DNA of 64,000 bases, from NCBI GenBank assembly GCA_012934845.2, contig WNNJ02002821.1, positions 46,808 through 110,807 of the forward strand. Direction: 5' to 3'. Made by a program: the position numbers and the translations under genes. Under the pieces are notes generated by a model. It had not been told where the DNA came from, made no database searches, and saw only the letters and a program-made list of their open reading frames with translations. This stretch comes from Pomphorhynchus laevis. Lineage: Eukaryota; Acanthocephala; Palaeacanthocephala; Echinorhynchida; Pomphorhynchidae. Of the stretch, positions 23,776 to 36,699 are shown piece by piece. How positions within the stretch are numbered: position 1 is the first letter of the stretch; every line of letters starts with the position of its first letter.

Positions 23776-24426
23776 TTAAAAGAAACGGCTGATGTCCGAG
23801 ACTACGTCTTTGCACCTGCGTCCAGAGAACAGGGGTGTGGCATCTAAAGCGTATATCACTGTACGTTGATCGCGTTTAAATATTTTAAAGAGTTCAATGG
23901 AAGCAGCAAGAAACAAGATAGGAGAAAGAGGGAATCTTTGAGGCACACCCGTAATAGGGTAGAACTGACGCGCAACAGGGTCGTCTTCATAATAGAATCG
24001 CTTGGTGTACAGCAGTATCTCCACCCTGTTAACAATTCTTGCAGACAACCCGAGGGACCTAAGAGAAGAAATCACAAAAGGAATGGATATGCGATCAAAT
24101 GCAGCAGAAAAATCAAGGAAAACAGGCACAGCAAGTTGATGGCTATTCTCCTGACAAAACAGATGCACTCCACCTACAGCTGAATGGACTAAGCGACTTT
24201 TGACGAACCTATGGAAACCTGATGGGATTAAATTTCGCCTTCTGAGATGATCGCGGATTCTACGCGCAAGCACTTTTTCGTAGGTCGAAACAAGGGAATT
24301 TTGAATCGAAATAGGCCGCAGGTCTTTATGAAATGAGGCCGAATACTTTTTTGGAATAAAAATTCGTTTACTAATGTTAATGCCGGCCACATTGGATAGG
24401 GCGGCTAATAGCATTGTTACGGCCAA
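23776..24426 (-). pseudogene. I/Jockey-like reverse transcriptase
   Basis: A 216-codon stretch with DLRPISIQNSLVSTYEKVLARRI, PVFLDFSAAFDRISIPFV (first catalytic Asp), TGVPQRFPLSPILFLAAS (PQG box with Gly to Arg) and VIYALDATPLFSG (the YADD box reads YALD). The two changed core boxes and the flanking breaks show it is dead. Confidence 0.8.
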
Positions 24427-24856
24427 TTCTCTTTTTGATCGGTTGTCAAAATCCGACAGACACGAGAAGAGAGTGGAGCGACGGATTTAGAGGCGCCCGG
24501 TAAAGACCCTCAGGAGTTAAGGATATCTTTAACAAATAGATCCCTACTATTTATGTCTCCCCAAGGCTGAATTGACTGAGGTGATTGAGTGGCTCCATAA
24601 TTATGTAGGGATAGTGACTCCTCCAAAACGTTGTCAAACCTATATTACCAATCCACCCCAATGCCCTATCCTTCCAACAAACAAACTTTTCCTTCTTGAA
24701 TATCTTCCAGAAGGAACACTAAGCTGGATTAAGGGAATCAATGCTTGCCCTATCCTTACTCAGTTGTAACCTATACCTAGTGCTCCAATATTCTCTTAAG
24801 AGAACTTACCTAGCAGAAGCAGATAAATTTAGGAGACGGAGCAAATATGCTAAGGT

Positions 24857-25697
24857 CTAGAGTTTTTTCGGAGTGTGACTGTAGATACGACCTTTATAGG
24901 TTGTCGAAAGCAACGCGGTAGCTTGCGAAGAGAGATAGTAATTAAATTCGGTTAAACTCTCATTACCAATTCGGGGGAAACGTTGGATAGCTGTCTGAAA
25001 GAAAGCGACTCTGATAGGATCAAAATGGAATCTCCTTCGAAGCAGCGTATCCTCTTCTATCCGCCAACGAATCAAGTCATGAAAGGTGGACAGAAGTTGT
25101 CGCGACTGCTCCGTACAGTGTAGTTTTAACAACCACCTCTTATGAAGCAGTAATAAGTCGAGGAGTGAGTTTGTTGATGTGCAATGAAAGGTGGGGGACG
25201 TTGGTTTGTGAAGAAGATAACCGATCCTGGATCTGCAGAGTGCTGCATTAATCCAACGACCATTTCTGTCGTTGAAGTCACCAAGTACCATGTCATAGCC
25301 GCTATCTATAATCCTAACCAGGAGGTCACGGTTCTTGTGAATCTTACCTGGACGGATGTAGACATTGCCCAGACTGAGGCGTTTACCGTTCTTACAGAGT
25401 GATATAACTGAACAAGACAGGGCTGGACAAGAATAGTTGAGTAGAAGGGACGATCTTAAAGAGCATTTAACTAAGATCTTAAGATAAAGAAGAGTGAGGT
25501 GGGGTTATGTACGGATTATAGTGGGAACAAATGTGCTTTGGAATAAATCGAGTAATGTTCTGGGGTTGAAGGATAGACCGCGTCTCCTGAAGGACTATAA
25601 CATCTGCATATCTACCAGATAGAAATCTAAGGGCAGAAGCTCCTCCCGAATTCCACTGAAGAATATTCAGTAAAAAAGATTCACGAGTACTCTGCAT
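24857..25697 (-). pseudogene. I/Jockey-like endonuclease in two frames
   Basis: The N-terminal block (25697-25479) has ILQWNSGGAS and VIVLQETRS (Asn and Glu boxes). The C-terminal block (25291-24857) has MVLGDFNDRNGRW (GDFN box) and SLLDLLL. A frame break lies between them. Together they form most of an APE-type LINE endonuclease. Confidence 0.75.
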
Positions 25698-25706
25698 TGT
25701 GTTAGG

Positions 25707-26249
25707 TCAGCTGTATGGGATTGCCTCGTCCCTAGACAGAGCTAGGGGTGGAAAGGTTACCCCCTCCACCACTAACGCCATCCAGAGGTCACTATCATCC
25801 AAGTGCATTTGAAAATTTGTAATTTTCAAAGAGGCCATCACTGGCTTGGCTGTAATTGTTCCAAATGATGACATATGATCGTTGAAAAAATTGACATATT
25901 CCTTTAACGAATCGCTCGTAGCGAAGGATATTTTAATCACGGTATCGAATGACCTTACAGAGTTAAAGATAACTCTATTTTTATATCTCTCAACAAGCGC
26001 TTTCAGAAAAAAACTTGAAGTGAGCATTCCGAGCCTGTGGCTTCTTTAGAGTAATTATCAAGAGATTATGTAGTTTGGGGATAGGGGGAGTACCCTCGCA
26101 TTCCTAGAAACAATTGAAGCGTTACTTACGTCTTTAATTAGAGGAAAAGCAGGCGAAATACCTTGCAGATTAGCAGTTCTACCATGAAATTCCCTTGAAT
26201 TTGGCTGAATATTCGAGTTTGATTGATCTACCGCAACGTTTTGCTTCAT
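25707..26249 (-). pseudogene. ORF1 remnants of the I/Jockey-like LINE
   Basis: Two open stretches (106 and 63 codons) lie directly upstream of the endonuclease on the same strand. The 106-residue one (VERYKNRVIFNSVRSFDTVI...) resembles the RNA-binding part of ORF1 proteins only by position. Assignment is from context. Confidence 0.4.
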
Positions 26250-26259
26250 TCACGGAATT

Positions 26260-27305
26260 GGAAATTTCCTGCCATGTAAAATAAAAATGGCTTACCAGTC
26301 ACATGCGTGCATTTGTTCGTTTTATTGATCGTAGTGAAATAATTTATGTTTTTGAGTTGTAAAGCAATGACTACTTGGTCACTACTATAAGTTAATATAT
26401 TTTTGATATGATAACGGAAATGACACACATGAATTTTGACATCTTACGGAAATGCAACTAACTTGTGGAAATCTTGTATCTCAATTTACACTGTTAGAGA
26501 CCTAGATATAACAACCTGTCCAAATAAAATTTGGAAATCCCGAATCTTATTCGTACTCGTTACGCTTTACAAAGAAAAGTCATTGTTTCGAAAATACTAC
26601 AGAAGATTCGAAAAATGTTTAAGCAGGTGGTTGAAATAGTCAACTATATTAATAGCAAGCCTTTGAAATCAATATTATTTGAAAAATTATGCAAATAAAC
26701 GGACTCTCAACATGTTCGATTGATAATGTATACAGAAATTCGAAGGTTGTCTAAAAGTAATAAACTGTTAACGCGTATTAATGAATTGCAAAGAGAATTA
26801 ATATTTTTAAACCAGAAAATAAAAATAAATATCGTTAATATTTTTGTCTCAAATTCTTAGATATTTAAACTTAAATACTTAACGGGAATTTTTAGCCAAT
26901 TTAATGATGCAAACGATATAATGCAAACTAGACACGAAAATATTCTCACTTCAACAGTTTTTCAAATATCCTTCAAAAAGAAAATTATTTTTTGAAAAAA
27001 ATGCATCTTTTGGTAATTTTGATGTTTCTATCAATGTGCATTACTTGCATTAAAGATATGATTTCCGTTGTGATGACTCATATGACGGCGCTAGATTAAA
27101 AACTTGACAATTACTTCCCATCATTGAGCATAGAAAAGTGTGATAGGATTTGAAATTTCCTTGTAGAAAAATATGAGAAAAAATTTATAATATAAATTTT
27201 TAAAATGTTATAAAAATATAAATTTCTTCACTACCAGTGAAGAAATTAAATGAAATGGTTGCACTTATACAATTTTTAAATATTTGATAATGATCCATCA
27301 TTGTT
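26260..27305. other. AT-rich spacer, no gene seen
   Basis: Short ORFs only (for example 26436-26639), with no recognised motif. Confidence 0.4.
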
Positions 27306-27309
27306 AAAG

Positions 27310-27432
27310 AATTATTGGAACTGGATCAATGAAAGGAGGAAAATTTGATATTTCGAAAACCTCTGTTAGCATCTTCAGAAAATTACATTAATTTTCTGAA
27401 GATGCTAACATTTGATCCAGCTCCAATAATTC
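27310..27432. mobile_element. MITE-like foldback element, family M1 (short)
   Basis: The ends ATTGGAACTGGATCAA and TTTGATCCAGCTCCAAT are inverse to each other, and an inner 20-bp inverted pair (GTTAGCATCTTCAGAAAAT) also folds back. The outer ends match those of 7513-7709. Confidence 0.7.
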
Positions 27433-27699
27433 GTTACTTATACAAATCTGCCATAATATCTTAAAGCCTTTCAGCTGCTAAATTCGAATTTTATACTCAA
27501 AAATATTTTATATTTTTTGTAAATTTTGAATAATTCTGTACATAAGCGTCCTAAATTAAAAGTCCATAATAGGAAATAATATTTCCAATTCTATATATAA
27601 ATGTTTTATCAGATATATTCTAGTCCTTGGACATATTATTAAGTTCAACCACGATGACAAATTTCATTTTATATTAAAAATATTTAATATAATTAATGA

Positions 27700-29042
27700 G
27701 ATCACTTAACTTACGTTAGATAACTGCCATGTATTCGTGTGTCGCCCCGTGTTCTTCCAGCCAACATTGCAGTTTTGCAATCAGGAAACTTGAAATTAGA
27801 ATTTCAATATATCGTTGATTTTTTAATTGCATAGAATACATTATGATTGTAGTCTTCAATACTGAGGCGTTTTCATCCTTCAAAAAATCGGTAACCGATT
27901 GATCGCTTAGGCACTTGAGTATACAAGCGGCATTGCCTCGCTGAACCGCTACGCTTAATCGCTAAATGAGGAAAGCCGTTGATTGAATTTCACCTGTGGT
28001 TCCATACATCATTTTTTCGATCTCTTCGATAAAATACGAAGTTTCCTTGCCCAAGATACCCAAGGCTCAACAGCTACTGGAACGAATGTATAGATCCTAT
28101 TATCGATCTCGTTGTACTTTTCCTTCTTGCATTCTGCAATAGCGACTACTTCACCGTTCCAAATGACTGCTTTATCTTCGTAACTTGCCACTAGAGGGTT
28201 TATGCAGGTAGCGTCCCAAATTAGAAATTTATCGTTCTTCCAAGGAACCAAAGTTTCTCCATCCGGTCGCTTGCCATCGCTGCTACACAATCCAACCGGC
28301 TATAATCGAGAAGGGATCCCCGCTGAAGACAAACGCATTCGAATTATGTGGTTCAACTCAGAGTGTCGTGTATGTCGAGTGTGTCGGGATTTGGGGTTTG
28401 GCAGTCCAGACCGTGCAATTCCGATGCGTCGCTGGTATTTCCGCATCCACATGTGAATTCCGCGCTAAATTTGATGCTGAGTAGTAGGGCCACGGTAATT
28501 GTGAATAATACGCATGTCCAATCTGGTGCCAACCGCCGAGATTGGAGGTGCCATCAAGAAAGCTTCAGAGTCCCTGCCTACTACTCCGAGCAGTCTAGCT
28601 CGATATTTAGCAGAATCGGCTTCCAACAAGAGTAAACTACTGGCAATTATGTGGATGGGGCGAGACCAACGTTTTTGTTTATGATTTTTCCGTTGGCAAC
28701 TAAACCCAGCACACACTCGCCCATCTGCGCACGCCATTTTGGAAATCTGAGCAGTTCACTCCGCTGGCTGCTTCAAGGTTTGGCCCCGACAATGCATTTT
28801 CTGAGAACCGACGTGCCTGCGATTGAGGACAAATATGCCGGCAGTGATATAACTTCACTGCGATAAAGATCTAAGCCACCCAAGTCAATCGGCAGATTTG
28901 CTTGTCGCCATGCCTTATCAACCAGATATAAATTCAATCTGTTGGCCAGAGCGGACTTTAGGATTTCGTCGTAATGCTTTAATGACGGGCAGGAAGAGCA
29001 AGGAGCACAGATTATAAACACGTTGATTGCTTCTAATTTCAT
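27700..29042 (-). mobile_element. LINE with restriction-like endonuclease tail (C-terminal part)
   Basis: From 29042 downward: an RT C-terminal region with QANLPIDLGGLDLYR, then broken sequence, then PVGLCSSDGKRPDGETLVPW and FLIWDATC (28310-28200), and finally RLSVAVQRGNAACIL near 27950. The RPDG...D pattern is that of the restriction-like nuclease module at the C-terminus of some LINEs. The 93-codon block at 28290-28009 is intact; elsewhere frames shift. Clade not determined. Confidence 0.7.
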
Positions 29043-29148
29043 ACACTTAAATATATTAAATATATTACTGATTTACGGTATATTTTTAGTATTACGATTT
29101 AATATCTAAATATTTTATCTGAAGTGTTTAAAACCACAAGTCAATAAT

Positions 29149-30350
29149 ATGTTTAATGACGGGCATTGGGGGTTCTGCATAGCACCAGAATGTTCCTACT
29201 TAATCAACCTACATGACAAGGTTAATAACGATAAGCTATCGGATTCGATAAGTGCCAAATTGAATAATCATTCTACCTCTCAGATCACTAAGGAGAGTGT
29301 TGATACGAAAGGTGTTTATTCGACTAACGATGAACTATGCTATACACACGATAATGCCGATAACGGCTTGATGCGCTATCACATTAGAAAAAAATAATGG
29401 CCGTCCTAGCTTAACACATGTTTGGAGAAGAGGTCATCAATCAAAATACAACAAAATCAAGCCGTTGTCGTTTTGCGATTATCGAAATTCTGGAGACCAA
29501 CAAGCATCTCCACAGTCAGTTACAAGAATTCCACGTTATCGATCCGGACAGTGTAATTCACGATCCACATTAATTCGTTACTCAGCAGACAATTCGAATA
29601 TAGATGTTTGAAAAGATGTAAGTACTCCGCAATTTTCAAGCCCTAACCGCTATCAAGATGACTCACCGATCAATTATTTGAGCGCCATGATAAACCTAGC
29701 AACATTATCGACTTACGAGCAGAGGCGACAGGGGCATGTTCTTCACTTTCCAAACGGACATGTTGGTTCACCTGTTGATGGCCGCAGAGAATTGCTTTAT
29801 ATAGACGAAGCCCGAGCACACTTATCACAGGGTAATTTGAATCGTAAATAGGACGATAGATCTAAATGCGATATTTTCGCGAATGTAGTCGAATCGAATT
29901 CGAGTAGTACTCGAAGTAGTTGATGTTATATCGATTTCGAATTTTTCCATGAATTGTGATTAAAAGCAGGATTTTATCTCAGTTGAGCGATGATAATTTA
30001 TCTTCTTGTAATTGTAATTATTTACAAAGGCTTGTCAATGAGGTCAATGTAGAAGATTGCTAAAAAATAACAAGCAAGATGATAATCTCGATAAAGCAGA
30101 TACCGCAGTAGATGAACAGTTAGACGAAACTAGTACCAAACGTTTGTAAAAACGTTAGAGGCACATCTATTGGTGCGAAATTTCTAGGTTGAGATTCTCT
30201 CAGATAGCTATAAGGCCGTACTGAATTATCTGTAAAAGCGTGATATTGAAATATTTAACGCACCGTCAAAAAATGGTGATCCGATATTACTTACTCTAGA
30301 TGTCGCTGTCACTAACCTTTCAAATTTTTATCGAAATGCTTAATAAAATA
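29149..30350 (+). other. Degenerate ORF1-like region
   Basis: An 82-codon frame (FCIAPECSYLINLHDK...) starts at 29149. Broken frames with polar sequence continue to about 29900 (for example HVLHFPNGHVGSPVDGRREL). This may be the ORF1 of a plus-strand LINE, but no signature decides it. Confidence 0.3.
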
Positions 30351-30359
30351 CTATCTAAA

Positions 30360-31380
30360 AGTCAACAAGATACCTAGATAAGAGTACTGAGTACAAAATT
30401 CAAGGTTGTGACCATGCAGAATTTGAATTTCTGAGTTTTAAGCGGTTTACCTTGACGGAATTTTATTACTTTGAATTTCGATATATTTACCTTAAGTTTG
30501 TTTAAGCAGTAATGAGATAAAGCGTTTAGTGATTGCTGTGAATCAGACAAGCTTTCTGAAAGTAAAACAAGATCAACCGCATACATAACTATAGTAGTAT
30601 TAGCACCTGAAACCCTAATTTTTTTCGGTATATATCCAATAATAAATGAAAATAATATCGGGCTTAATGGGTCGACTTGAATAATTCCATGATTAGCAGT
30701 TATTGGATCCGATAGCCTGAACCATCAAAAATCCGTAGCATATTATGTTCTAAGATGTTAGTTATTAGATTCAAAATTCGACCAAAGATACAAAAATGAG
30801 TTAACTGTCTCCTCCCCAATAAATCACGGCTTATAGTATTTAAAGCTTTTTTGGAGTCAATAAAATTAGCATACTAAGTAGATTCACAGTTTAAGCACAA
30901 CTTAACTCGACCACGAACATTCTCAATAGCCTGAAGAGCCGAACGATGTGGGGAAAATCCAAATTGTTCCGCCGAAGCAGATGCCCACATAAACGCCTTA
31001 GGCAACGTGTTATTACAAATAACAGGAATTTATACGAGCGATTTAATAGAGTAATACCCAGATAAGAGTATGTATCATTAGGGTGACCCTTTTCTTTATA
31101 AAGAACTTTTACGATACCTTCATACAAAAATGTTAGAAATAATTTACCATTAAGCAATAAATTAAATAAGAACTTCCAATAGTTTTCGAGCATTAAAAAG
31201 GATGAATTTATCGTCACCATACAAAGTTTATCATAATCAGCTGCTTTGTTATTGGGGACACGGTCCAGACATAATTGCACTTCAACGATGGTGAATACCT
31301 TATTCAATGAATCATATTTATCGCTACAAATATACCAGCTTCTAACGAAGATGGTATACAACGATGTTAGATCAGAATTC
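30360..31380 (-). mobile_element. LINE RT fragment, unassigned clade
   Basis: Minus strand: VPNNKAADYDKLC and LFNLLLNGKLF, then IVKVLYKEKGHPNDTYSYLGITLLN (fingers), and further on MYAVDLVLLSESLSD (YADD box with Asp to Val) and KLKVNISKFKVIKFRQG. The stretch of sequence between is broken. Dead copy. Confidence 0.7.
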
Positions 31381-31399
31381 GAGAGTAAACTCTGAAAAT

Positions 31400-33320
31400 G
31401 AGGTGCTATATAAACATAGGAATCTGTGAGACTGCACTGAATTTATGAGACGATAACTTCCATGATGAACATTCATAATATTAAAGGTAATAATAAATAT
31501 AATACATATAATATACGATAAATCTAATATGGTAAAATTATTATCTACATCACATTTATCGTCAAACCTAGGAAACTGTTACAAAATCAATTACCGTGCT
31601 CATTCAACTAAAAAGTCGTAGGTTGTCTGCCAACTTTACGATCATTGCTTTATTTATATAATTAAAGATTTTATTTAACTTGTTTGTTACAGTTTCAGTA
31701 TATTACAACGATGCCAGTATTATACGAGGTACTCGCCATTCATAGATGTCTTGAACAGGTTTCTTTGTCCTAAAATTTGCGCACTTAATTTATTAAAATA
31801 TTTAGCCTCATCTAGTGCAAGCAATTAAGCGTGTATGTAAATTCATACTAGATGAAGATGGTATACTTGTTAAGATGGAAAATATGGGCAACCGAGTGCT
31901 TCCTTATCGAATGAAGTCACATAACGAAAGCTTTTCTAGCGGACAGTATGTAAATTAATTCGAATATATTAATTGTTTATAAAAATAAAAATATTAAAAC
32001 TAATAACAGACTTAAAATTCAGAAATTGATATCTTTAGCAATTATGCAAAAAAGATTTATTTTACCATGGCAAATGCGTGCCAGCGCACGCTTACATGAC
32101 CACAACACAAATGCTAATTATAGCATTTTAATTATTACATTTTATGTAATTAAAATGTAATTTTGTTCTATATATTGTTTCTAATTTCAAGTTTTGATAT
32201 TGCATTTAAAAAGTTCGGACGGACTGTCAATATAGTAATTTTTATCAGTTTTTTAATAAATAGAATTTTAATAAAAAATTGATATTTTTATATTTTTATT
32301 TAAAAAATAGCATAATAAAATTTGCGTGCCGAATGAGACTACATTAAATATTATAACGTACATCTTCTGTTTTCAAACGTTTGGCATTTGTAAACATCAT
32401 TTTGTTGAACTATAAAAAGTATTTTAGTGTTTAGTTGGTTTAAAATGTTATTAAATATTAAAATTTAAGTTCTCTGATCTAATGAAAACTGCTATTTTTT
32501 ATCGTTGTCTTCGCCTTTTATATAAATTGCATATTTCAGTGTTTTGTCATTATTGCACCTAAAATGAAGAATAGTTTCAAAGGATGAAATGCCATATAAC
32601 TTCATATGGTGGATGATGTTGAGGGATGGACCAGTTTGCAGTCGGCATAAGGTAGAGGAATCTCAACAGTTGAAATTAAAATATTCATCTCTTTTGCAGA
32701 TGTTCTTGAGTGCCTAGCCAATGGAAATACGCTTTCACAAATGGTGATTTTCAAAATAAGGACAATGTCAATTGAAACTTTCCTCGGATGTAATGGTTAG
32801 AGAAAATCAAATAAGTTTAAATGAATTTAAAACTAATGTTTGAATAGATTAAGGATGTTTAAGTAAGAATAAAATGAGGTTCGTTTACGTAAACGATTTC
32901 CTATTGATCTATTATTCAATTCAGCATTTAACAGATACCGTAAAGAAACAGCTAAGAGCACTAGACGTCCGTTAAGACTGCAATTCAGTCAAGTTAAATA
33001 CTGTCGGTTATTTTGGGGGGTTGACATTCGTTTATAAGGACGAGGTGCAAATGAATGATAAATAAACTATTTTTGTAAATGTTTAAAGCTGCATGGAAAA
33101 AGTGTGTAATAATGTCATTATAAATGAATGTATTATTCATTTTAATTAGTTTTAAGAGAGTTTGACGAATGTAATATTGATTGCCGATAATTTCTTGCCA
33201 ATAAGCTTGTTACATGAAATTGGACAGCTGATTGATTTCTGATGCAAAGGATCACAAATTTGATGGTTTTTAAGACGACAGTGAATTTAGTCGTTAATAA
33301 ATACAAATTAAAAATTTGTT
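31400..33320. other. AT-rich spacer with a solo LINE A tail
   Basis: The only recognisable feature is a minus-strand LINE A tail at about 32066-32105 (GGCAAATGCGTGCCAGCGCACGC). No gene seen. Confidence 0.5.
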
Positions 33321-33329
33321 AGATATTTA

Positions 33330-33375
33330 TTTATAGTGGCAAATGCGCTTCTATGCGTGCTTGCAAGCCCATGTA
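33330..33375 (-). repeat. LINE A tail, minus strand, diverged
   Basis: TGGCAAATGCGCTTCTATGCGTGC is the reverse of the LINE A tail hairpin region with changes. It lies just upstream of a plus-strand LINE A copy. Confidence 0.55.
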
Positions 33376-33419
33376 AAAGAAAAAGTAAAAACAAATAAGA
33401 AAACAAAATACAATGTTCC

Positions 33420-34520
33420 TGTTCCGTAGCATAGTTTACCTCATATCTATCCGACCGTTCCTTTCGCGTCTGTTCTAATTCATCATCCTCCCCTCCCATC
33501 CCTATTTTTTACGGGGTCCCACAAGATTCAGTCCTAGGTCCCCTGCTTTTCTCTCTTCTGCTTTGTGATCTCTCTCCGTTTATCAAACATTACTCCTTTA
33601 ACGTCATGCAATGCGCCGATGACATCCTCATCTATGATCATGCACCCGCACATCGCATACACGATATCGGCATTTCTAGCTTCAACTGTATTTCTTCTAT
33701 CTACAAACATCTCTCAAATCTTCATCACGTTCTAAACCTCGACAAGTCTAAAATAATTTGGATCCTCCCCCGTAAACCAAACATATCTCCTCCCACTGTA
33801 TATTTTGCTTTAACGCTCATTCCCATAGTACACAATCTCACTTTCTTATGATTCCATTTCGATGATCACCTTTCCCTTAAACCCTTCGCCCGTGACAAGA
33901 TCCGCTCGTCTAACTTAATTCTCCGTGACATCCGCTGTATCCATCTCCTTATCGACTCCCGTTCTTGTATGTATCTTCTTTCATCAATTCGTTTTCCTAA
34001 AATCGATTACTGCATCAGCCTTTCCGCCAATTCCCCAAAATCCATCATCCTCCATCTACAACGCATCACCATTTCCGCCATTCGACTGCTCCTACGTCTC
34101 CGTCGCTTTGACCACACATCCACATATCTTGCACAACTCTCCTGGCCTACCATCCACATTGGCATACAACTCCGCCTTCTCGTAACTTTTCGTTTCATCG
34201 CTGTCGGCTCCCCATCGTTCATCAACCTTCCTTTTTTAGACGACACTCATCCCACCTCTCTATCACTGCGTACTCCTAATTCCCTCTTACTCTACTTTTC
34301 CAATTACTCCAACAACTATGGTCTCCGATCCTTTCTCTTCGCCGCCTCACTCGCCTGGAATCAACACCCTCTCGACGTCTGCCGCGCTCCCTCCTTTTTC
34401 ACATTCAAACACCTCCTCCGTTCACACTTTCTCGACACATGATTTACATTTTTGTTTTGTTATGGTCATGTAAGCGTGCGTTGGCACGGATTTGCCACGT
34501 TAAAATAAATCTTTTTTAAA
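33420..34520 (+). mobile_element. LINE A, 3' half with RT
   Basis: MQCADDILIYDHAPAHRI (YADD box with Tyr to Cys), HHVLNLDKSKIIWILPRKPN, KIDYCISLSANSPKSI, LRRFDHTSTYLAQLSWPT and FAASLAWNQHPLDV follow in L2-type order. The last 157 codons (33969-34442) are open. The tail hairpin GCGTGCGTTGGCACG lies near 34471 and AATAAATC near 34505. Upstream frames are broken. Confidence 0.85.
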
Positions 34521-34599
34521 CTAATTTGTTGATGAAATTGAAGGAAGTAAAAGTCGTGAGAAGAATACTGACTACTTCGTTAAAGAGGTATGAAGGATT

Positions 34600-36440
34600 G
34601 TGAGGAAATAAATTTATTTATTGTCGAGGACGAGTCATATTGCAGGAAAGTAGACATTGTTTGAAGAGTGGAAGCGACGAGTAAGAACGGTCGTATGCTT
34701 GCACGGAATTCCAGGCAAGCAGAGCAACAACAATAAAAGTACGGAGATCATAGTTGACTCAGTTGGGGGACGTTGAGAAGTAAAGAATTATTTGATCACG
34801 AAGATTAGAAGGCAGAGCGTAAATCATCAAGATAAGCAACTGTAGGTAGGATGGTTAGTGATCAAATAGAAAACAAAAGATAACGACACGCAAACGAAAT
34901 TCAACTCGAAGGTTAATAGTGGGCCAGGATAACACAGAAAGTTTATGATAGATATGGTCGAATCGACGAAGACGCAAGTGGACACGAGTAGCAGAGTTTG
35001 TGATACGTTGGATATGTAAAAGCGCGGAAATGGAAAAATTGACAAATAAGCTAAGGCAATAATCGATTCTGGGAAATAGGAGATACGATACAAGAACGAG
35101 ACAAGAGCGGAAGCCGATTAGTCTACGAATGCGACGGAGATCACGAAGAAATATGAAATAGGCACTAACTTTGTCATTAACAAAAGGTTTGAGGGAAAGG
35201 AAATTGTCGAAGTGACAACCTAAGAAAATGAGATTGTCAACGTTTGAGATAATGCTCAAATTGGCAGATAAAAGAGGTGGATTTATGTCAGGGTGATTAG
35301 GGATGATCCACATAATTCTAGACTTTTCAGGATTAAGTGCTATACGAAGGGAAGAAAGATGGTGGAAATATACATAAGACAATTTGTGGCAGAAATAGCG
35401 AGATTTTTAATACATAGATGATGCGCGTGAGCGTAGATGATGATATTATCAGCATACTACATCTGATGAATGTTAAGGCCACGAGTTATAACAGACAAAT
35501 TGCCGATAAGAATGGTGAAAACGAAAGGATTTAAAACGGAGCCTAGTGAATAACCGTCCGAGATTGCAAAATAGATAGATGAAGAGAAGTCTGAGTGATC
35601 ACAATAAGAGCGTTTGGAGAGATCAGATGCGAGCCAGGCTACCGTAGAAACTGATAAACCATAGTCGTGACGAAGCCGTGATAGTAGGATATAATTATAT
35701 GCAATATCAAAAGCACAAGACAAGTCAAGAGAGTTTACGACACTACATAGTTTCATATCGCGGGCTTCAAGTAGATCACTGAAAACTGTTTGACAAACGA
35801 GTTCGATAGAGTGATTAGAATGGGAGACAAATTGCAAAGGATTGTATCTATTTGAGGAAACAAGTATAAATTGACTTGATATAACACAATACGCTCAAGA
35901 AGTTTAGATGATGCCAGAATAAGATAAATCGGGCGTTATGAAGATTGAAGCAAAGGGTCAAGAGACGGTTTCTTTAGAAGAGGATGTACGATGGCTGCTT
36001 TCCGGGATGTACGATGGCTGCTTTCCAGTTCTCTGGAAAAATGCATCTACGAATATAACAATTGTAAAGGGTGATAGGAAATGGAGATATAAAGGAATTA
36101 ATCGAATTAAGGACATACGTTTGGATAGGGTCGACATGCTGGAGAGGTATTGGGCATAGAGAGTATAACCTTAGAGACTTCGCTAGAATAAACAGGAAGA
36201 ATATGGAATAGCTAAGAAAGAAATGTGCATGATGAGTAAGACGAGGATTGATGATTTACATGAATAGGGGAAATGATCGTAATGATTTGAGACTGAAAAT
36301 AAGAGGAGAACTCCTGTGCATCGATAGAGTGAACATTAGAAGTGCGTGCAAGAAGAGAATTAGTCTTTTCAAGTATATTTTTGATCAGACGATGATGCTA
36401 TTATATTTTGCCGGAAAAGTTTATATTTCTCATGTAGAAT
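34600..36440 (-). mobile_element. L2-like LINE, diverged relative of LINE A
   Basis: Minus strand: HSNHSIELVCQTVFSDLLEARD, SLDLSCAFDIAYNYILLSRL, SLGSVLNPFVF (box corresponding to GSVLGPLLF), then LRIALNPEKSRIMWI, FLGCHFDNFLSLKPF, FPRIDYCLSLFVN and LRRFDHIYHKLSVLSWPT. It is clearly the same clade as LINE A but more diverged and without the tail hairpin. Several breaks. Confidence 0.8.
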
Positions 36441-36699
36441 AGTGTGATGGAAGCGTCAAATTATTGTATTATAAATAATAAAATTTGTAAAATTAAAGTT
36501 AATGGAATTCTTGTGGATTTCGTCAGAAAACTAATTCCGTCTAAATTGTTTTATTAAAAGGTAATCAATACATTCAGGTTTAAATTAAATTAACTTTATT
36601 AGGAGAAGCAACATAAACGAACGAGCATAAATAATGATATAAGCATTATATTATATCGGTACACAATTGGTATTTGCTATACTTGATCGTCTGGATAAC

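Larger units (their letters stand above)
23230..26250 (-). mobile_element. I/Jockey-like LINE (ORF1, EN, RT, C-terminus), degraded
   Basis: More GC-rich than its surroundings. Minus-strand order: ORF1 remnants (26250-25707), endonuclease (25700-24857), RT (24426-23776) and C-terminal domain (23593-23243). Frames are broken between these blocks, and a run of 12 C (23326-23337) lies in the C-terminal part. ILQWNSGGAS at the endonuclease start and the absence of the tail family of LINE A fit the I/Jockey/R1 group; I cannot fix the clade. Confidence 0.75.
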
